A stretch of 37,321 nucleotides of DNA. It comes from Desulfobacterales bacterium (GTDB lineage: Bacteria > Desulfobacterota > DSM-4660 > Desulfatiglandales > Desulfatiglandaceae). Of the stretch, positions 30,367-37,321 are shown piece by piece. A program made the position numbers and the translations under genes. The notes beneath the pieces were generated by a model, which was given only the letters and a program-made list of their open reading frames with translations, was not told where the DNA came from and ran no database searches. Where the stretch lies: contig JAIOSR010000244.1 of NCBI GenBank assembly GCA_021107495.1, positions 1 through 37,321 of the forward strand, read 5' to 3'. How positions within the stretch are numbered: position 1 is the stretch's first letter; every line of letters begins with the position of its first letter.

Positions 30367-31680
30367 CTATCTTGCCTTTCCAAAGCCCTTCTTCATAAAA
30401 CCTTCATAGTGCCTTGTCAGCATATGAGACTCAATCTGATTCGTAGTATCCATTGCCACACCAACCACAATCAACAACGCGGTCCCGCCGAAATAGAATG
30501 GAACATTCAGCTTATAGATCAGGATTTGTGGTAAAACGCAAACGGCCGAGACATAAAGAGCACCAAAAAATGTAATCCTTGTTAAAACCCGATCAATATA
30601 TTCCGCAGAATTCTTGCCCGGCCTGATTCCAGGAATAAATCCTCCGTATTTTTTCATATTATCGGCCACATCAACCGGATTAAAATGGACAGCCGTATAA
30701 AAATAGCAGAAAAAGAAAATAAAAATAACATAAACCAGATTATAAACCACATGTCCCGGCGACAAAAAAGTAACAACGTATTGAAGCCATGGCATTTCCT
30801 TTACATTCAAAAAATTCGCTATAGTTGCGGGGAACATTATGATGGAAGAAGCAAAAATTGGAGGAATCACGCCGGCAGTGTTGACCTTTAGAGGCAGGTG
30901 TGTGCTTTGACCGCCATACATTTTACGCCCCACAACCCTCTTGGCATACTGAACCGGTATCCGTCTTTGTCCGCGTTCAACGAAAACAATCGCGCCGATG
31001 ACCGCTATCATAAGGGCAACTATCAAGGCCATAAAAAACGGGGTTACCTCACCTGTCCCCATCAGCCTGAATGAGTTAGCCACTGCCAAAGGAAACCGGG
31101 CCACGATACCGGCAAAAATGATGAGTGAAATTCCGTTACCAATTCCTCGCTCAGTGATCTGTTCACCTAACCACATCAAGAAGGCCGTGCCGGCAGTCAG
31201 GGTGATCACCGTAAGAAGCCTGAAGCCCCAGCCTCCGAAGGGGACGACCATGGCCCCACCGGGGCTGGACATGTTTTCAAGACCGACTGCAATTCCAAAC
31301 CCCTGGATAATACTCAAAACGACCGTGCCATAACGGGTATACTGGGTGATCTTCTTCCGCCCTTGCTCACCCTCCTTTTTTAGCTTTTCAAGATACGGTA
31401 CTACGACCGTTAAAAGTTCTAAAATAATGGACGCACTGATATACGGCATTATACCGAGTGCCATTACCGACATCTGGCTCAGCGCACCACCTGAAAACAT
31501 GTCAAAAAGGCCAAAAAGCGTCCCCTGTTTGGAGCTAAAAAAGGCGGAAAGAGCAGCCCCGTCTATGCCTGGAGTTGGGATATGACATCCGAGCCGGTAA
31601 ACGGCAAGCATAAAAAGAGTAAAGAATATCTTCTTTTTAAGTTCCGGTATTTTGGGGATATTTTGAAAGCCGCCAATCAT
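30367..31680 (-). CDS. secY: Preprotein translocase subunit SecY
   Basis: A 437-residue channel protein of the Sec translocon with ten membrane helices. It begins MIGGFQNIPKIPELKKKIFFTL, followed by RLGCHIPTPGID. The plug region GLFDMFSGGALSQMSVMALGIMPYISASI and the cytoplasmic loop GQRRIPVQYAKRVVGRKMYGGQSTHLPLKVNTAGVIPPIFA are intact, as is the IPGIRPGKNSAEYI motif. It lies 27 bases after rplO. It exports and inserts proteins, including pilin and the glycosyltransferases found elsewhere in this window. Confidence 0.98.
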   Translation of the reverse strand: MIGGFQNIPKIPELKKKIFFTLFMLAVYRLGCHIPTPGIDGAALSAFFSSKQGTLFGLFDMFSGGALSQMSVMALGIMPYISASIILELLTVVVPYLEKLKKEGEQGRKKITQYTRYGTVVLSIIQGFGIAVGLENMSSPGGAMVVPFGGWGFRLLTVITLTAGTAFLMWLGEQITERGIGNGISLIIFAGIVARFPLAVANSFRLMGTGEVTPFFMALIVALMIAVIGAIVFVERGQRRIPVQYAKRVVGRKMYGGQSTHLPLKVNTAGVIPPIFASSIIMFPATIANFLNVKEMPWLQYVVTFLSPGHVVYNLVYVIFIFFFCYFYTAVHFNPVDVADNMKKYGGFIPGIRPGKNSAEYIDRVLTRITFFGALYVSAVCVLPQILIYKLNVPFYFGGTALLIVVGVAMDTTNQIESHMLTRHYEGFMKKGFGKAR

Positions 31681-31707
31681 GAATTCAGCCCTTCATCACG
31701 CCTTAAA

Positions 31708-32148
31708 CTATATAAGTTCGACCGTTCCGCCAAGGGCCTCGATTTTTTCCTTAGCGCTGTTGCTGACTTTATGTACTTTCATAAAAACCGGGAAAGTAAT
31801 CTCACCATTACCCAGGAGTTTGATACCCTCTCCCAATCTTTTGACGAGCCCGGCCTCCTTCAATGCCTCTGCATCAAGGCTTGCGTTTGGCTCAAATCGG
31901 TTCAGATCCTTGATATTAATAATATTGTAACGTTTCTTGAATATGTTCGTAAAGCCACGCTTGGGCAAACGCCTTTGCAGCGGCATCTGACCTCCCTCAA
32001 ATCCGGGACGCGGGCCTCCTCCGGAACGTGACTTCTGCCCTTTATGCCCTCGACAGGATGTCTTCCCGTGTCCCGAACCCGGTCCCCTTCCGACTCTCTT
32101 CCTTGTCTTTCTGGAACCATCAGCGGGCGAAAGCTCATGAATTTTCAT
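31708..32148 (-). CDS. rplO: 50S ribosomal protein L15
   Basis: A ~146-residue protein with the Gly/Arg-rich N-terminal extension typical of L15: MKIHELSPADGSRKTRKRVG, then RGPGSGHGKTSCRGHKGQKSRSGG and FEGGQMPLQRRLPKRGF. The start is ATG 32148, with GAGG eight bases upstream; ATG 32154, two codons earlier, is also possible but too near the ribosome-binding site. It is followed closely by secY. Confidence 0.96.
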   Translation of the reverse strand: MKIHELSPADGSRKTRKRVGRGPGSGHGKTSCRGHKGQKSRSGGGPRPGFEGGQMPLQRRLPKRGFTNIFKKRYNIINIKDLNRFEPNASLDAEALKEAGLVKRLGEGIKLLGNGEITFPVFMKVHKVSNSAKEKIEALGGTVELI

Positions 32149-32168
32149 CGCCATATCCTCATAAAATT

Positions 32169-32345
32169 TCAGCCAATTCTAACGAGGAATGAAACCTTCT
32201 GGATCATTCCCCTTATGGCCTGCGTATTCTCTAACTCCACTGTTTTGTTCAGCTTTGTAAGGCCCAGGCCCCTCAAAGTCTGGCGAATCTTTTTGTTCTT
32301 GCCTATTCCGCTCTTAACAAGAGTTACCTTAATTGTCTCAGCCAT
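32169..32345 (-). CDS. rpmD: 50S ribosomal protein L30
   Basis: A 58-residue protein read directly from the minus strand. It begins MAETIKVTLVKSGIGKNKKI, continues RQTLRGLGLTKLNKTVELEN and ends RGMIQKVSFLVRIG, the usual bacterial L30 pattern (LRGLGLxK...VxLxNTxAIRGMI). It lies in its standard place between rpsE and rplO. Confidence 0.96.
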   Translation of the reverse strand: MAETIKVTLVKSGIGKNKKIRQTLRGLGLTKLNKTVELENTQAIRGMIQKVSFLVRIG

Positions 32346-32396
32346 AGCTAAATTCTACAAAACCTTTCAATTTACAAAATCGTTTCAGCGATTTTA

Positions 32397-32894
32397 TTAA
32401 GTTAGCAGTTCCTCAACCGTTTTGCCCCTGCGGCGGGCAAATTCTTCGGGGGTCCGTAATGAGCGCAGACCGCTCATGGTAGCCCTCACTATATTGTGGG
32501 GATTATGGGAACCCAGGCACTTTGTAAGTATGTTCTGGACTCCGGCTGCCTCCAAAACTGCCCGAACAGCTCCCCCTGCAATCAAACCGGTACCGGGTCC
32601 GGCAGGTTTAAGGAGGACACGACCGGCACCCGACTGCCCAATCACCTCATGCGGAATGGTTGCGTTATAAAGATGTACCTGTCCCATGTCTCTTTTTGCC
32701 TTATCAACGCCTTTCCTGATGGCGTCAGGGACCTGGTTTGCCTTTCCAAGCCCACTTCCGACCATACCTTTACCGTCTCCAACAATAACAATGGCGCTGA
32801 AGCTAAATCGCCGGCCACCTTTAACCACTTTTGCCACCCGGTTGATGTGAACCACCTTCTCGATCAACTGATCTTCATCCGCTTCCTTAAACAA
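32397..32894 (-). CDS. rpsE: 30S ribosomal protein S5
   Basis: A 165-residue protein involved in decoding accuracy. The dsRBD-like N-domain reads LIEKVVHINRVAKVVKGGRR, then FSFSAIVIVGDGKGMVGSGLGKA. The C-domain includes AGPGTGLIAGGAVRAVLEAAGV and LGSHNPHNIVRAT. The start is TTG 32894 behind GGGGAG; no in-frame ATG is better placed. There is a 71-base gap to rplR upstream. Confidence 0.97.
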   Translation of the reverse strand: MFKEADEDQLIEKVVHINRVAKVVKGGRRFSFSAIVIVGDGKGMVGSGLGKANQVPDAIRKGVDKAKRDMGQVHLYNATIPHEVIGQSGAGRVLLKPAGPGTGLIAGGAVRAVLEAAGVQNILTKCLGSHNPHNIVRATMSGLRSLRTPEEFARRRGKTVEELLT

Positions 32895-32965
32895 TGGATC
32901 TCTCCCCTCTTTTTCACTTCGCCGCTGGATGGCGAGTTTGGAGTTATAACCTGTATCTCTCAGTT

Positions 32966-33334
32966 TCAGAACACCAGTCCATGCTCACGTGCGGCCGCAG
33001 AAAGGGCCTTTACGCGACCATGATACAAAAAACCGTTTCGATCAAAGACAACCTTCTTGATCCCCAATTCAAGCGCCCGTTCAGCCAAGGCCGCGCCAAC
33101 TAATGCAGCCCCTTCCTTGTTACAGCCATTTTTCCCGATCTTCGGCCCAAGATCCTTTGACAATGAAGAGACTGTCGCCAAAGTTCTCCCGGCAGAATCG
33201 TCTATGATCTGGGTATAAATATGTCTGGAGCTCCTGAAAACACATAAACGGGGTTTTTCAGGGATGCCACGAACCTTTTTCCGTACTCTTTTCTTTCTTC
33301 TTAGCCTTGCTTCCGCCCTGTTAAAGGTACCCAT
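32966..33334 (-). CDS. rplR: 50S ribosomal protein L18
   Basis: A 122-residue 5S rRNA-binding protein. The basic N-terminus (RAEARLRRKKRVRKKVRG) is followed by RLCVFRSSRHIYTQIIDDSAG, and the C-terminus reads VVFDRNGFLYHGRVKALSAAAREHGL, the L18 signature. ATG 33334 has GAGG upstream. It lies between rplF and rpsE as usual. Confidence 0.97.
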   Translation of the reverse strand: MGTFNRAEARLRRKKRVRKKVRGIPEKPRLCVFRSSRHIYTQIIDDSAGRTLATVSSLSKDLGPKIGKNGCNKEGAALVGAALAERALELGIKKVVFDRNGFLYHGRVKALSAAAREHGLVF

Positions 33335-33370
33335 GCCACCAACCTCTTTGTCAAAATAAAATTTCCTCTC

Positions 33371-33910
33371 TTATGTTGTTGCCCCTGCTTTACCCGCCTT
33401 CCTCCGGATCATTTCGTCGGCATATTTTATTCCTTTGCCCTTGTATGGTTCCGGTTTTCTAAAACCCCGGATCTTTGCAGCGGTCTTGCCTAAAAGATCC
33501 TTGTCGATCCCGTTCAAAACGATTTTTGTCTTTTCTATCTTAGCTTCTATACCGTCAGGAAGCTCAAAGTCTATGGGATGCGAATATCCCAGGTTAAAAA
33601 CGGCTGTCCTGCCCTTCAACTCGGCCCGATAACCCACGCCGACGATCTCAAGGACCCTTTCAAAACCTTTTGTGACCCCGGTCACCATGTTATCAATCAA
33701 AATTCTGAAAAGACCATGGAGAGATGCACTCTCTCTCGTTTTATCGGCAACCGAGACAATGACATTGTCACCATCTATATTCACCTGAACCTTGGGGTGG
33801 ATCTTTCGACTCAGTTCGCCCTTTGGCCCCTTCACTTTAAGGAGATCTCCCTCAAGTTTGATCTTAACATCCTTTGGTATCAAAATAGGCTTTTTGCCTA
33901 TGCGTGACAT
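33371..33910 (-). CDS. rplF: 50S ribosomal protein L6
   Basis: A 179-residue two-domain protein near the factor-binding site. It begins MSRIGKKPILIPKDVKIKLE and contains KGPKGELSRK. The late signature reads RGFRKPEPYKGKGIKYADEMIRRKAGKAG. ATG 33910 has GGGAGG six bases upstream. It lies between rpsH and rplR. Confidence 0.97.
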   Translation of the reverse strand: MSRIGKKPILIPKDVKIKLEGDLLKVKGPKGELSRKIHPKVQVNIDGDNVIVSVADKTRESASLHGLFRILIDNMVTGVTKGFERVLEIVGVGYRAELKGRTAVFNLGYSHPIDFELPDGIEAKIEKTKIVLNGIDKDLLGKTAAKIRGFRKPEPYKGKGIKYADEMIRRKAGKAGATT

Positions 33911-33940
33911 GAAAAACCTCCCTAAAATCGCAAAAAAAAC

Positions 33941-34339
33941 TTACCATACCGTACAAAGGATCTCGCCGCCAGCCCGAATTTTTCTGGCCTGTCCATCTGC
34001 CATAAGGCCTTTTGATGTGGAGACGACATTAATTCCATACCCGTTTAACACTTTCGGAATCTCGTCATATCCTTTGTAGATCCGGCAGCTTGGTTTGCTT
34101 ACTCTTTTAAGTCCGCCAATGACGGAAGTCCCTTCTTCATCATACTTCAAAAATATCCTTATTTGCCTGTGCCGACCATCGGAAACAATCTTAAAATTCT
34201 TTATATAACCTTCGGATTTTAGGACCTTGGCTAAATTGATCTTCAATTTCGAACTGGGAACATCCACCAATTCGTGTGAAGCCCGAAAGGCATTCCTGAT
34301 TCTTGTTAACATATCGGCAATCGGATCAGTCATAGTCAT
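33941..34339 (-). CDS. rpsH: 30S ribosomal protein S8
   Basis: A 132-residue primary 16S rRNA-binding protein. It begins TMTDPIADMLTRIRNAFRA and has the C-terminal signature NGYGINVVSTSKGLMADGQARK, then AGGEILCTVW. ATG 34339 has GGAG upstream; an ATG two codons later is an alternative. The 119-base gap to rpsN carries an inverted repeat. In E. coli S8 represses the spc operon by binding mRNA near rplE; I did not find an obvious mimic by eye. Confidence 0.97.
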   Translation of the reverse strand: MTMTDPIADMLTRIRNAFRASHELVDVPSSKLKINLAKVLKSEGYIKNFKIVSDGRHRQIRIFLKYDEEGTSVIGGLKRVSKPSCRIYKGYDEIPKVLNGYGINVVSTSKGLMADGQARKIRAGGEILCTVW

Positions 34340-34378
34340 TTGCTATACTCCATGTTACTTTGTATTGAACATTTAAAC

Positions 34379-34453
34379 AGTAAGAACTAGGCAGTAGGCA
34401 GCAGATACCAAGCGGTTTAAATACTGTTTGCTGCACACTGCCTACCGCTTACT
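34379..34453. repeat. Inverted repeat in the rpsN-rpsH gap
   Basis: AGTAAG (34379-34384) pairs with CTTACT (34448-34453), AGGCAGT (34389-34395) with ACTGCCT (34437-34443), and a GCAGCA block further in with TGCTGC. The element of about 75 bases resembles a dispersed GGCAGTAGGCAG-type intergenic repeat. It fills the gap between two ribosomal genes and could form a stem in the operon mRNA. Confidence 0.6.
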
Positions 34454-34458
34454 TCTTT

Positions 34459-34644
34459 TTACCAACTTGACTTGACCACACCGGGAATTGCACCTCTCGA
34501 GGCCAACATCCTGAAACAAATACGGCAAATTCCAAATTTCCTAATAAAAGCCCTGCTCCGCCCACAAATGGGGCATCTGTTATATTGACGTGTTGAAAAT
34601 TTTTGCTTCCGCTGGGCCTTAACAATAAGAGACTTTCTTGCCAA
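34459..34644 (-). CDS. rpsN: 30S ribosomal protein S14, zinc-binding type
   Basis: A 61-residue short (type Z) S14. Zinc ligands are Cys24, Cys27, Cys40 and Cys43 in RCPICGRSRAF and GICRICFRML. It ends LASRGAIPGVVKSSW, the family signature. The start is TTG 34644, five bases after GGAGG. It is followed by the repeat at 34379-34453 and then rpsH. Confidence 0.97.
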   Translation of the reverse strand: MARKSLIVKAQRKQKFSTRQYNRCPICGRSRAFIRKFGICRICFRMLASRGAIPGVVKSSW

Positions 34645-34725
34645 AGTATCCTCCCTGTAGATTTCCGGGTTGTGTATTGCGTGTTTTATGTCGGTCGTTG
34701 GCCGGGAGCCGTTTCCGGACAGAAA

Positions 34726-35265
34726 TCAACTCCGAAAAGGCATTCCCAAATGCCTTAATAAAAACAGACCTTCTGCATCGGTTTTTGCCGTTGTCACTAT
34801 GGAAATATTCAGTCCTTTCACCTTGTCTATCTTGTCATAGTCAATCTCGGCGAAAATAATATGTTCCTTAATTCCTATGGTGCAGTTGCCCCGACCATCA
34901 AAGATTTTGTCCGAGAGCCCTCTGAAGTCCCTCACCCGGGCAAGGGCCACATTGAAAACCTTATCCAGAAAATCAAACATCCTGGCACGTCGTAACGTCA
35001 CCATACACCCGATAGGCATCCCTTCACGAAGTTTGAATCCGGCTATGGACTTTTTGGCTTTAGTCACAACTGCCCTTTGACCGGCTATCATCGAAAGTTC
35101 CTCCACGCTGGAGTCAAGGACTTTGATGTTTTGTATAGCCTCTCCCACGCCCATATTTAAGACGACAGATTTTATCCGCGGGACAGCCATAATGCTTTTA
35201 TAGCCGAACTCCTTAATCATAGCGGGTACTACTTCTTCACGGTATTTATCTTTCAACCGAGACAA
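34726..35265 (-). CDS. rplE: 50S ribosomal protein L5
   Basis: A 179-residue 5S rRNA-binding protein. It contains VVLNMGVGEA, the signature KSIAGFKLREGMPIGCMVTLRR, and VRDFRGLSDKIFDGRGNCTIGIKEHIIFAEID. The start is TTG 35265 behind AGGAGG with five-base spacing. It is separated from rplX by 126 bases that contain a dispersed repeat. Confidence 0.97.
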   Translation of the reverse strand: MSRLKDKYREEVVPAMIKEFGYKSIMAVPRIKSVVLNMGVGEAIQNIKVLDSSVEELSMIAGQRAVVTKAKKSIAGFKLREGMPIGCMVTLRRARMFDFLDKVFNVALARVRDFRGLSDKIFDGRGNCTIGIKEHIIFAEIDYDKIDKVKGLNISIVTTAKTDAEGLFLLRHLGMPFRS

Positions 35266-35339
35266 CCTAACCTCCTCAATACACTGATGTTCTCATATTA
35301 AGAGCAAGACGGGAGACAATTGACCAGGATTTCATTTTC

Positions 35340-35391
35340 TTAAGTTCTAAACAGTCAATCTTCAATATTCAATAGTCAATCGACAATCCCA
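35340..35391. repeat. Dispersed AT-rich repeat between rplX and rplE
   Basis: CAAT-rich units (CAATCTTCAATATTCAATAG and CAATCGACAAT) fill the end of a 126-base gap. The string AGTCAATCTTCAATA (35353-35367) is identical to 28344-28358 in the rpoA leader. It is not coding. Confidence 0.6.
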
Positions 35392-35742
35392 TCACTCATC
35401 CATGGATTCGCCGCACTTCTTGCAAGCGCGAACCTTTGAGCCATCCTCGAGTGTACGATTGCCAATTCTCGTAGGCTCAGTACATTTATTACAAACAATC
35501 ATTACATTGGAAATATTCAGAGGCGCTTCCTTTTCGACGATTCCTCCCTGAGCACTCTGCCCGCTTGGTTTTGTATGTTTCTTAACCATATTAACCTTTT
35601 CGACAATCACGCGCCCTTTTTCAGCATCAACTTTCAAAACCGTACCGATCTTGCCTCTCTCTTTTCCAACAATTACAATAACTTTATCATTTTTTTTGAT
35701 CTTAGGATACTTTTTCAGTGCTGTCATCGCCTTAAATGCCAT
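35392..35742 (-). CDS. rplX: 50S ribosomal protein L24
   Basis: A 116-residue assembly protein with a KOW domain: KIKKNDKVIVIVGKERGKIG, then VNMVKKHTKPSGQSAQGGIVEKEAPLNISNV. The C-terminus has a four-cysteine zinc set, CNKC and CKKC (C+ form). ATG 35742 shares one base with the rplN TGA (TGATG) and has GGAGGT upstream, so it is coupled to rplN. A TTG just before it is less likely, and an ATG five codons later is also possible. Confidence 0.96.
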   Translation of the reverse strand: MAFKAMTALKKYPKIKKNDKVIVIVGKERGKIGTVLKVDAEKGRVIVEKVNMVKKHTKPSGQSAQGGIVEKEAPLNISNVMIVCNKCTEPTRIGNRTLEDGSKVRACKKCGESMDE

Positions 35743-36110
35743 CAAAGCACCTCCGGGGCCAACGAAATAATTTTCATAAAGTTTTTGGCCCTTAACTCTC
35801 TTGCCACCGGCCCAAAAATCCTGGTCCCGATAGGCTCCCTTTGCTGGTTAATCAAAACGGCTGAGTTATCATCAAATTTAATATAGGACCCGTCCAGTCT
35901 ACGAATCTCTTTGGCCGTCCTGACAATTACGGCTCGAACAACATCTCCCTTTTTGACTTTTGAATTAGGAATTGCTTCTTTCACCGTTACAACAATGATA
36001 TCACCCACACTGGCGTATCTCCTCTTGGAACCGCCTAAGACTTTTATGCAGGAGAGCAATTTCGCCCCGGAATTATCCGCTACCTTTAATTTCGTTTGAG
36101 CCTGTATCAT
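35742..36110 (-). CDS. rplN: 50S ribosomal protein L14
   Basis: A 122-residue protein at the subunit interface. It begins MIQAQTKLKVADNSGAKLLS and contains RRYASVGDIIVVTVKEAIPN, then KKGDVVRAVIVRT and DDNSAVLINQQREPIGTRIFGPVAREL. In E. coli it is the first gene of the spc operon, and here too the gap upstream is unusually long (174 bases) with a promoter-like site. Confidence 0.98.
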   Translation of the reverse strand: MIQAQTKLKVADNSGAKLLSCIKVLGGSKRRYASVGDIIVVTVKEAIPNSKVKKGDVVRAVIVRTAKEIRRLDGSYIKFDDNSAVLINQQREPIGTRIFGPVARELRAKNFMKIISLAPEVL

Positions 36111-36244
36111 CTCAAAAGCTCCAATGAATTATTCCTATACCCTGACAGGCGCCAATTTCAAACCCTAAAAAGGCGCAGTGCCGTTTCAGATTCAATCCCT
36201 ATTTACAGGGAGTTGTGAAGAAAAGATATTATATTCGGACGGAC

Positions 36245-36273
36245 ACTATATAGAGTCCCGTTTTCATTTACAA
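36245..36273 (-). promoter_or_regulatory. Candidate spc operon promoter
   Basis: On the minus strand there is TTGTAA, a 17-base spacer and TATAGT (five of six), just after the rpsQ stop and about 130 bases before rplN. The untranslated stretch that follows holds short stem-loops (CCCTGTAAATAGGG near 36208-36221). The position equals that of the spc promoter in E. coli. The gap is far longer than the usual spacing in this cluster. Confidence 0.5.
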
Positions 36274-36284
36274 ATGGACACTAC

Positions 36285-36551
36285 TCAGGCTTCGGCTTTG
36301 TTTTTCTGAATAATATCGGAAATCTGCCATCTTTTTCTCTTGCTGATAGGCCTGCTCTCAACAATCCGCACCTTGTCTCCGATCTGGCACCTGTTCTGGG
36401 GATCATGGGCCATATATTTTTTGCGTCTTTTGAGATATTTATTATAGGTACGATGTTTGGTTAACCGTTCCACCAAAACCAAAGCCGTTTTATCCATCCC
36501 GTTTTTAAGAACGGTTCCTATCAATTTTTTCCGCAATCCGCGCTCTGCCAT
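36285..36551 (-). CDS. rpsQ: 30S ribosomal protein S17
   Basis: An 88-residue OB-fold protein. It begins MAERGLRKKLIGTVLKNGMD, then KTALVLVERLTKHRTYNKYLKRRKKYMAHD. The signature CQIGDKVRIVESRPISKRKRW is intact. ATG 36551 has GAGG five bases upstream; GTG 36557 is a less likely start. It is followed by the putative spc promoter region. Confidence 0.97.
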   Translation of the reverse strand: MAERGLRKKLIGTVLKNGMDKTALVLVERLTKHRTYNKYLKRRKKYMAHDPQNRCQIGDKVRIVESRPISKRKRWQISDIIQKNKAEA

Positions 36552-36577
36552 TACCACCTCATACCATTTTTTTGCCC

Positions 36578-36766
36578 TTAAGATTTCAATTCCTTGAGCA
36601 AAGTTTTCACCCGTGCCAGATCTCTCTTTGTTTTGGGAATCATAGCCGTGTTGCCCAATTGTCCCGTGGCCTTCTGGAATCTCAGATTAAACAATTCCTG
36701 AGCCGTTTCCTTTTCTTTTTCCCTGAGCTCTTCTTCAGCTAACGCTCTCAATTGCTTTGCCTTCAT
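36578..36766 (-). CDS. rpmC: 50S ribosomal protein L29
   Basis: A 62-residue helical protein at the exit tunnel. It begins MKAKQLRALAEEELREKEKE and has LFNLRFQKATGQLGNTAMIP followed by KTKRDLARVKTLL, the L29 signature. It lies 3 bases after rplP and 26 bases before rpsQ. Confidence 0.97.
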   Translation of the reverse strand: MKAKQLRALAEEELREKEKETAQELFNLRFQKATGQLGNTAMIPKTKRDLARVKTLLKELKS

Positions 36767-36769
36767 CAG

Positions 36770-37180
36770 CTATGACCCTCTGGTTACAAATCGTGTTGCA
36801 AATGGCAGTTTATGCCCGGCCAAACGAAAGGCCTCCCCCGCCACATTCTCATCTACGCCCTCTATTTCGTACAGGATTCTTCCGGGCTTTATCACAGCCA
36901 CCCATCCGTCAGGAGCGCCTTTGCCTTTTCCCATCCTTGTTTCAGCGGGCTTTTTTCCAACAGGTTTGTCCGGAAAAATCCTAATCCAGATCTTTCCACC
37001 CCTCTTTACGTGTCTTGTTACAGCAATCCTTGCCGCTTCTATTTGTTGTGCGGACATATGACCACACTCCACGGCCTGCAATCCATAATCACCGAATTCC
37101 AGACTGCTACCCCGAAAGGCCTTTCCTTTTGTGCGGCCTTTTTGCTTCTTACGATACTTGACTTTTTTTGGGCTTAGCAT
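36770..37180 (-). CDS. rplP: 50S ribosomal protein L16
   Basis: A 136-residue protein near the A-site tRNA. It begins MLSPKKVKYRKKQKGRTKGK and contains FGDYGLQAVECGHMSAQQIEAARIAVTRH, then KIWIRIFPDKPVGKKPAETRMGKGKGAPDGWVA. The KPAETRMGKGKG segment is the family signature. It follows rpsC by 9 bases. Confidence 0.98.
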   Translation of the reverse strand: MLSPKKVKYRKKQKGRTKGKAFRGSSLEFGDYGLQAVECGHMSAQQIEAARIAVTRHVKRGGKIWIRIFPDKPVGKKPAETRMGKGKGAPDGWVAVIKPGRILYEIEGVDENVAGEAFRLAGHKLPFATRFVTRGS

Positions 37181-37189
37181 AAACGAGTC

Positions 37190-37321
37190 CTATTCGTTTC
37201 TGTTTTTTTCGGGCAAAATTTCACCCTTGAAAATAATCACTTTAACCCCAATCACTCCGTAGGTCGTGAACGCCTCTGCAAATCCATAATCTATGTCGGC
37301 TCTAATGGTGTGGAGTGGGAC
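37190..37321 (-). CDS. rpsC: 30S ribosomal protein S3, C-terminal end (partial)
   Basis: The last 43 codons of S3 run in from the right edge of the window. They begin VPLHTIRADIDYGFAEAFTT and continue YGVIGVKVIIFKGEILPEKN before a TAG. This is the conserved end of the S3 C-domain, and the position next to rplP agrees. The rest of the gene lies outside the window. Confidence 0.95.
   Translation of the reverse strand, partial: VPLHTIRADIDYGFAEAFTTYGVIGVKVIIFKGEILPEKNRNE

Noticed and set aside
31582..32031. 149-codon + strand open frame opposite secY/rplO
   Set aside because: It lies antisense to two well-supported genes and shows no family features.
1..37321. CRISPR arrays, tRNA or rRNA genes, insertion-sequence transposases
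   Set aside because: None were seen on either strand by reading; no regularly spaced repeats and no transposase-like protein.

Overview
The window looks like a chromosomal contig from a Gram-negative deltaproteobacterium-like organism (Desulfobacterota sensu lato). This rests on three things. The type IV prepilin N-terminus is almost the same as that of Geobacter PilA. A PilR-like NtrC-family regulator sits just upstream of it with a sigma-54-like promoter. The S10/spc/alpha ribosomal gene order is of standard bacterial type. Genus-level assignment is not possible by eye.

Layout. (1) Positions 2-9462 hold the 3' end of a rhodanese-fused pyridine-nucleotide-disulfide reductase, a truncated membrane glycosyltransferase, an LPG-synthase-type membrane protein, a methyltransferase/glycosyltransferase pair on the + strand, and a minus-strand set for an unusual deoxyaminosugar: radical SAM protein, NDP-hexose 2,3-dehydratase, Gfo/Idh/MocA ketoreductase and PLP sugar aminotransferase. 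(2) Positions 9894-22157 hold surface-glycan genes: a GT4 transferase, two polyprenyl-phosphate-sugar-synthase-like GT2 enzymes, two GT39/ArnT-like GT-C proteins, a YfhO-family protein, a methyltransferase, and a TMTC-like GT-C protein with TPR repeats. The last of these converges on the pilin gene. (3) Positions 22186-26633, minus strand, hold pilA, pilR, pyrC and pyrB; pyrB/pyrC overlap by 4 nt and pyrC/pilR by 8 nt. (4) Positions 26794-37321, minus strand, hold the 3' part of the S10-spc-alpha supercluster: rpsC(partial)-rplP-rpmC-rpsQ-rplN-rplX-rplE-rpsN-rpsH-rplF-rplR-rpsE-rpmD-rplO-secY-infA-rpmJ-rpsM-rpsK-rpsD-rpoA-rplQ. adk and map, often found between secY and infA, are absent.

How the genes fit together. 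The GT2 enzymes probably make polyprenyl-phosphate sugars for the GT-C enzymes. The dehydratase, ketoreductase and aminotransferase together would convert an NDP-4-keto-6-deoxyhexose into an NDP-4-amino-2,4,6-trideoxyhexose for a surface glycan. The TMTC-like protein beside pilA is a candidate pilin or cell-surface O-glycosyltransferase. PilR with sigma-54 probably drives pilA.

Points of special interest: six ribosomal/RNA polymerase genes start with TTG behind strong Shine-Dalgarno sites; dispersed repeats lie inside the ribosomal operon, one of which artificially extends the rpoA reading frame; a possible spc promoter lies between rpsQ and rplN; a strong terminator sits just ahead of the pyrB ribosome-binding site; and an antitoxin-like gene has been cut down to its first residues by a palindromic repeat.
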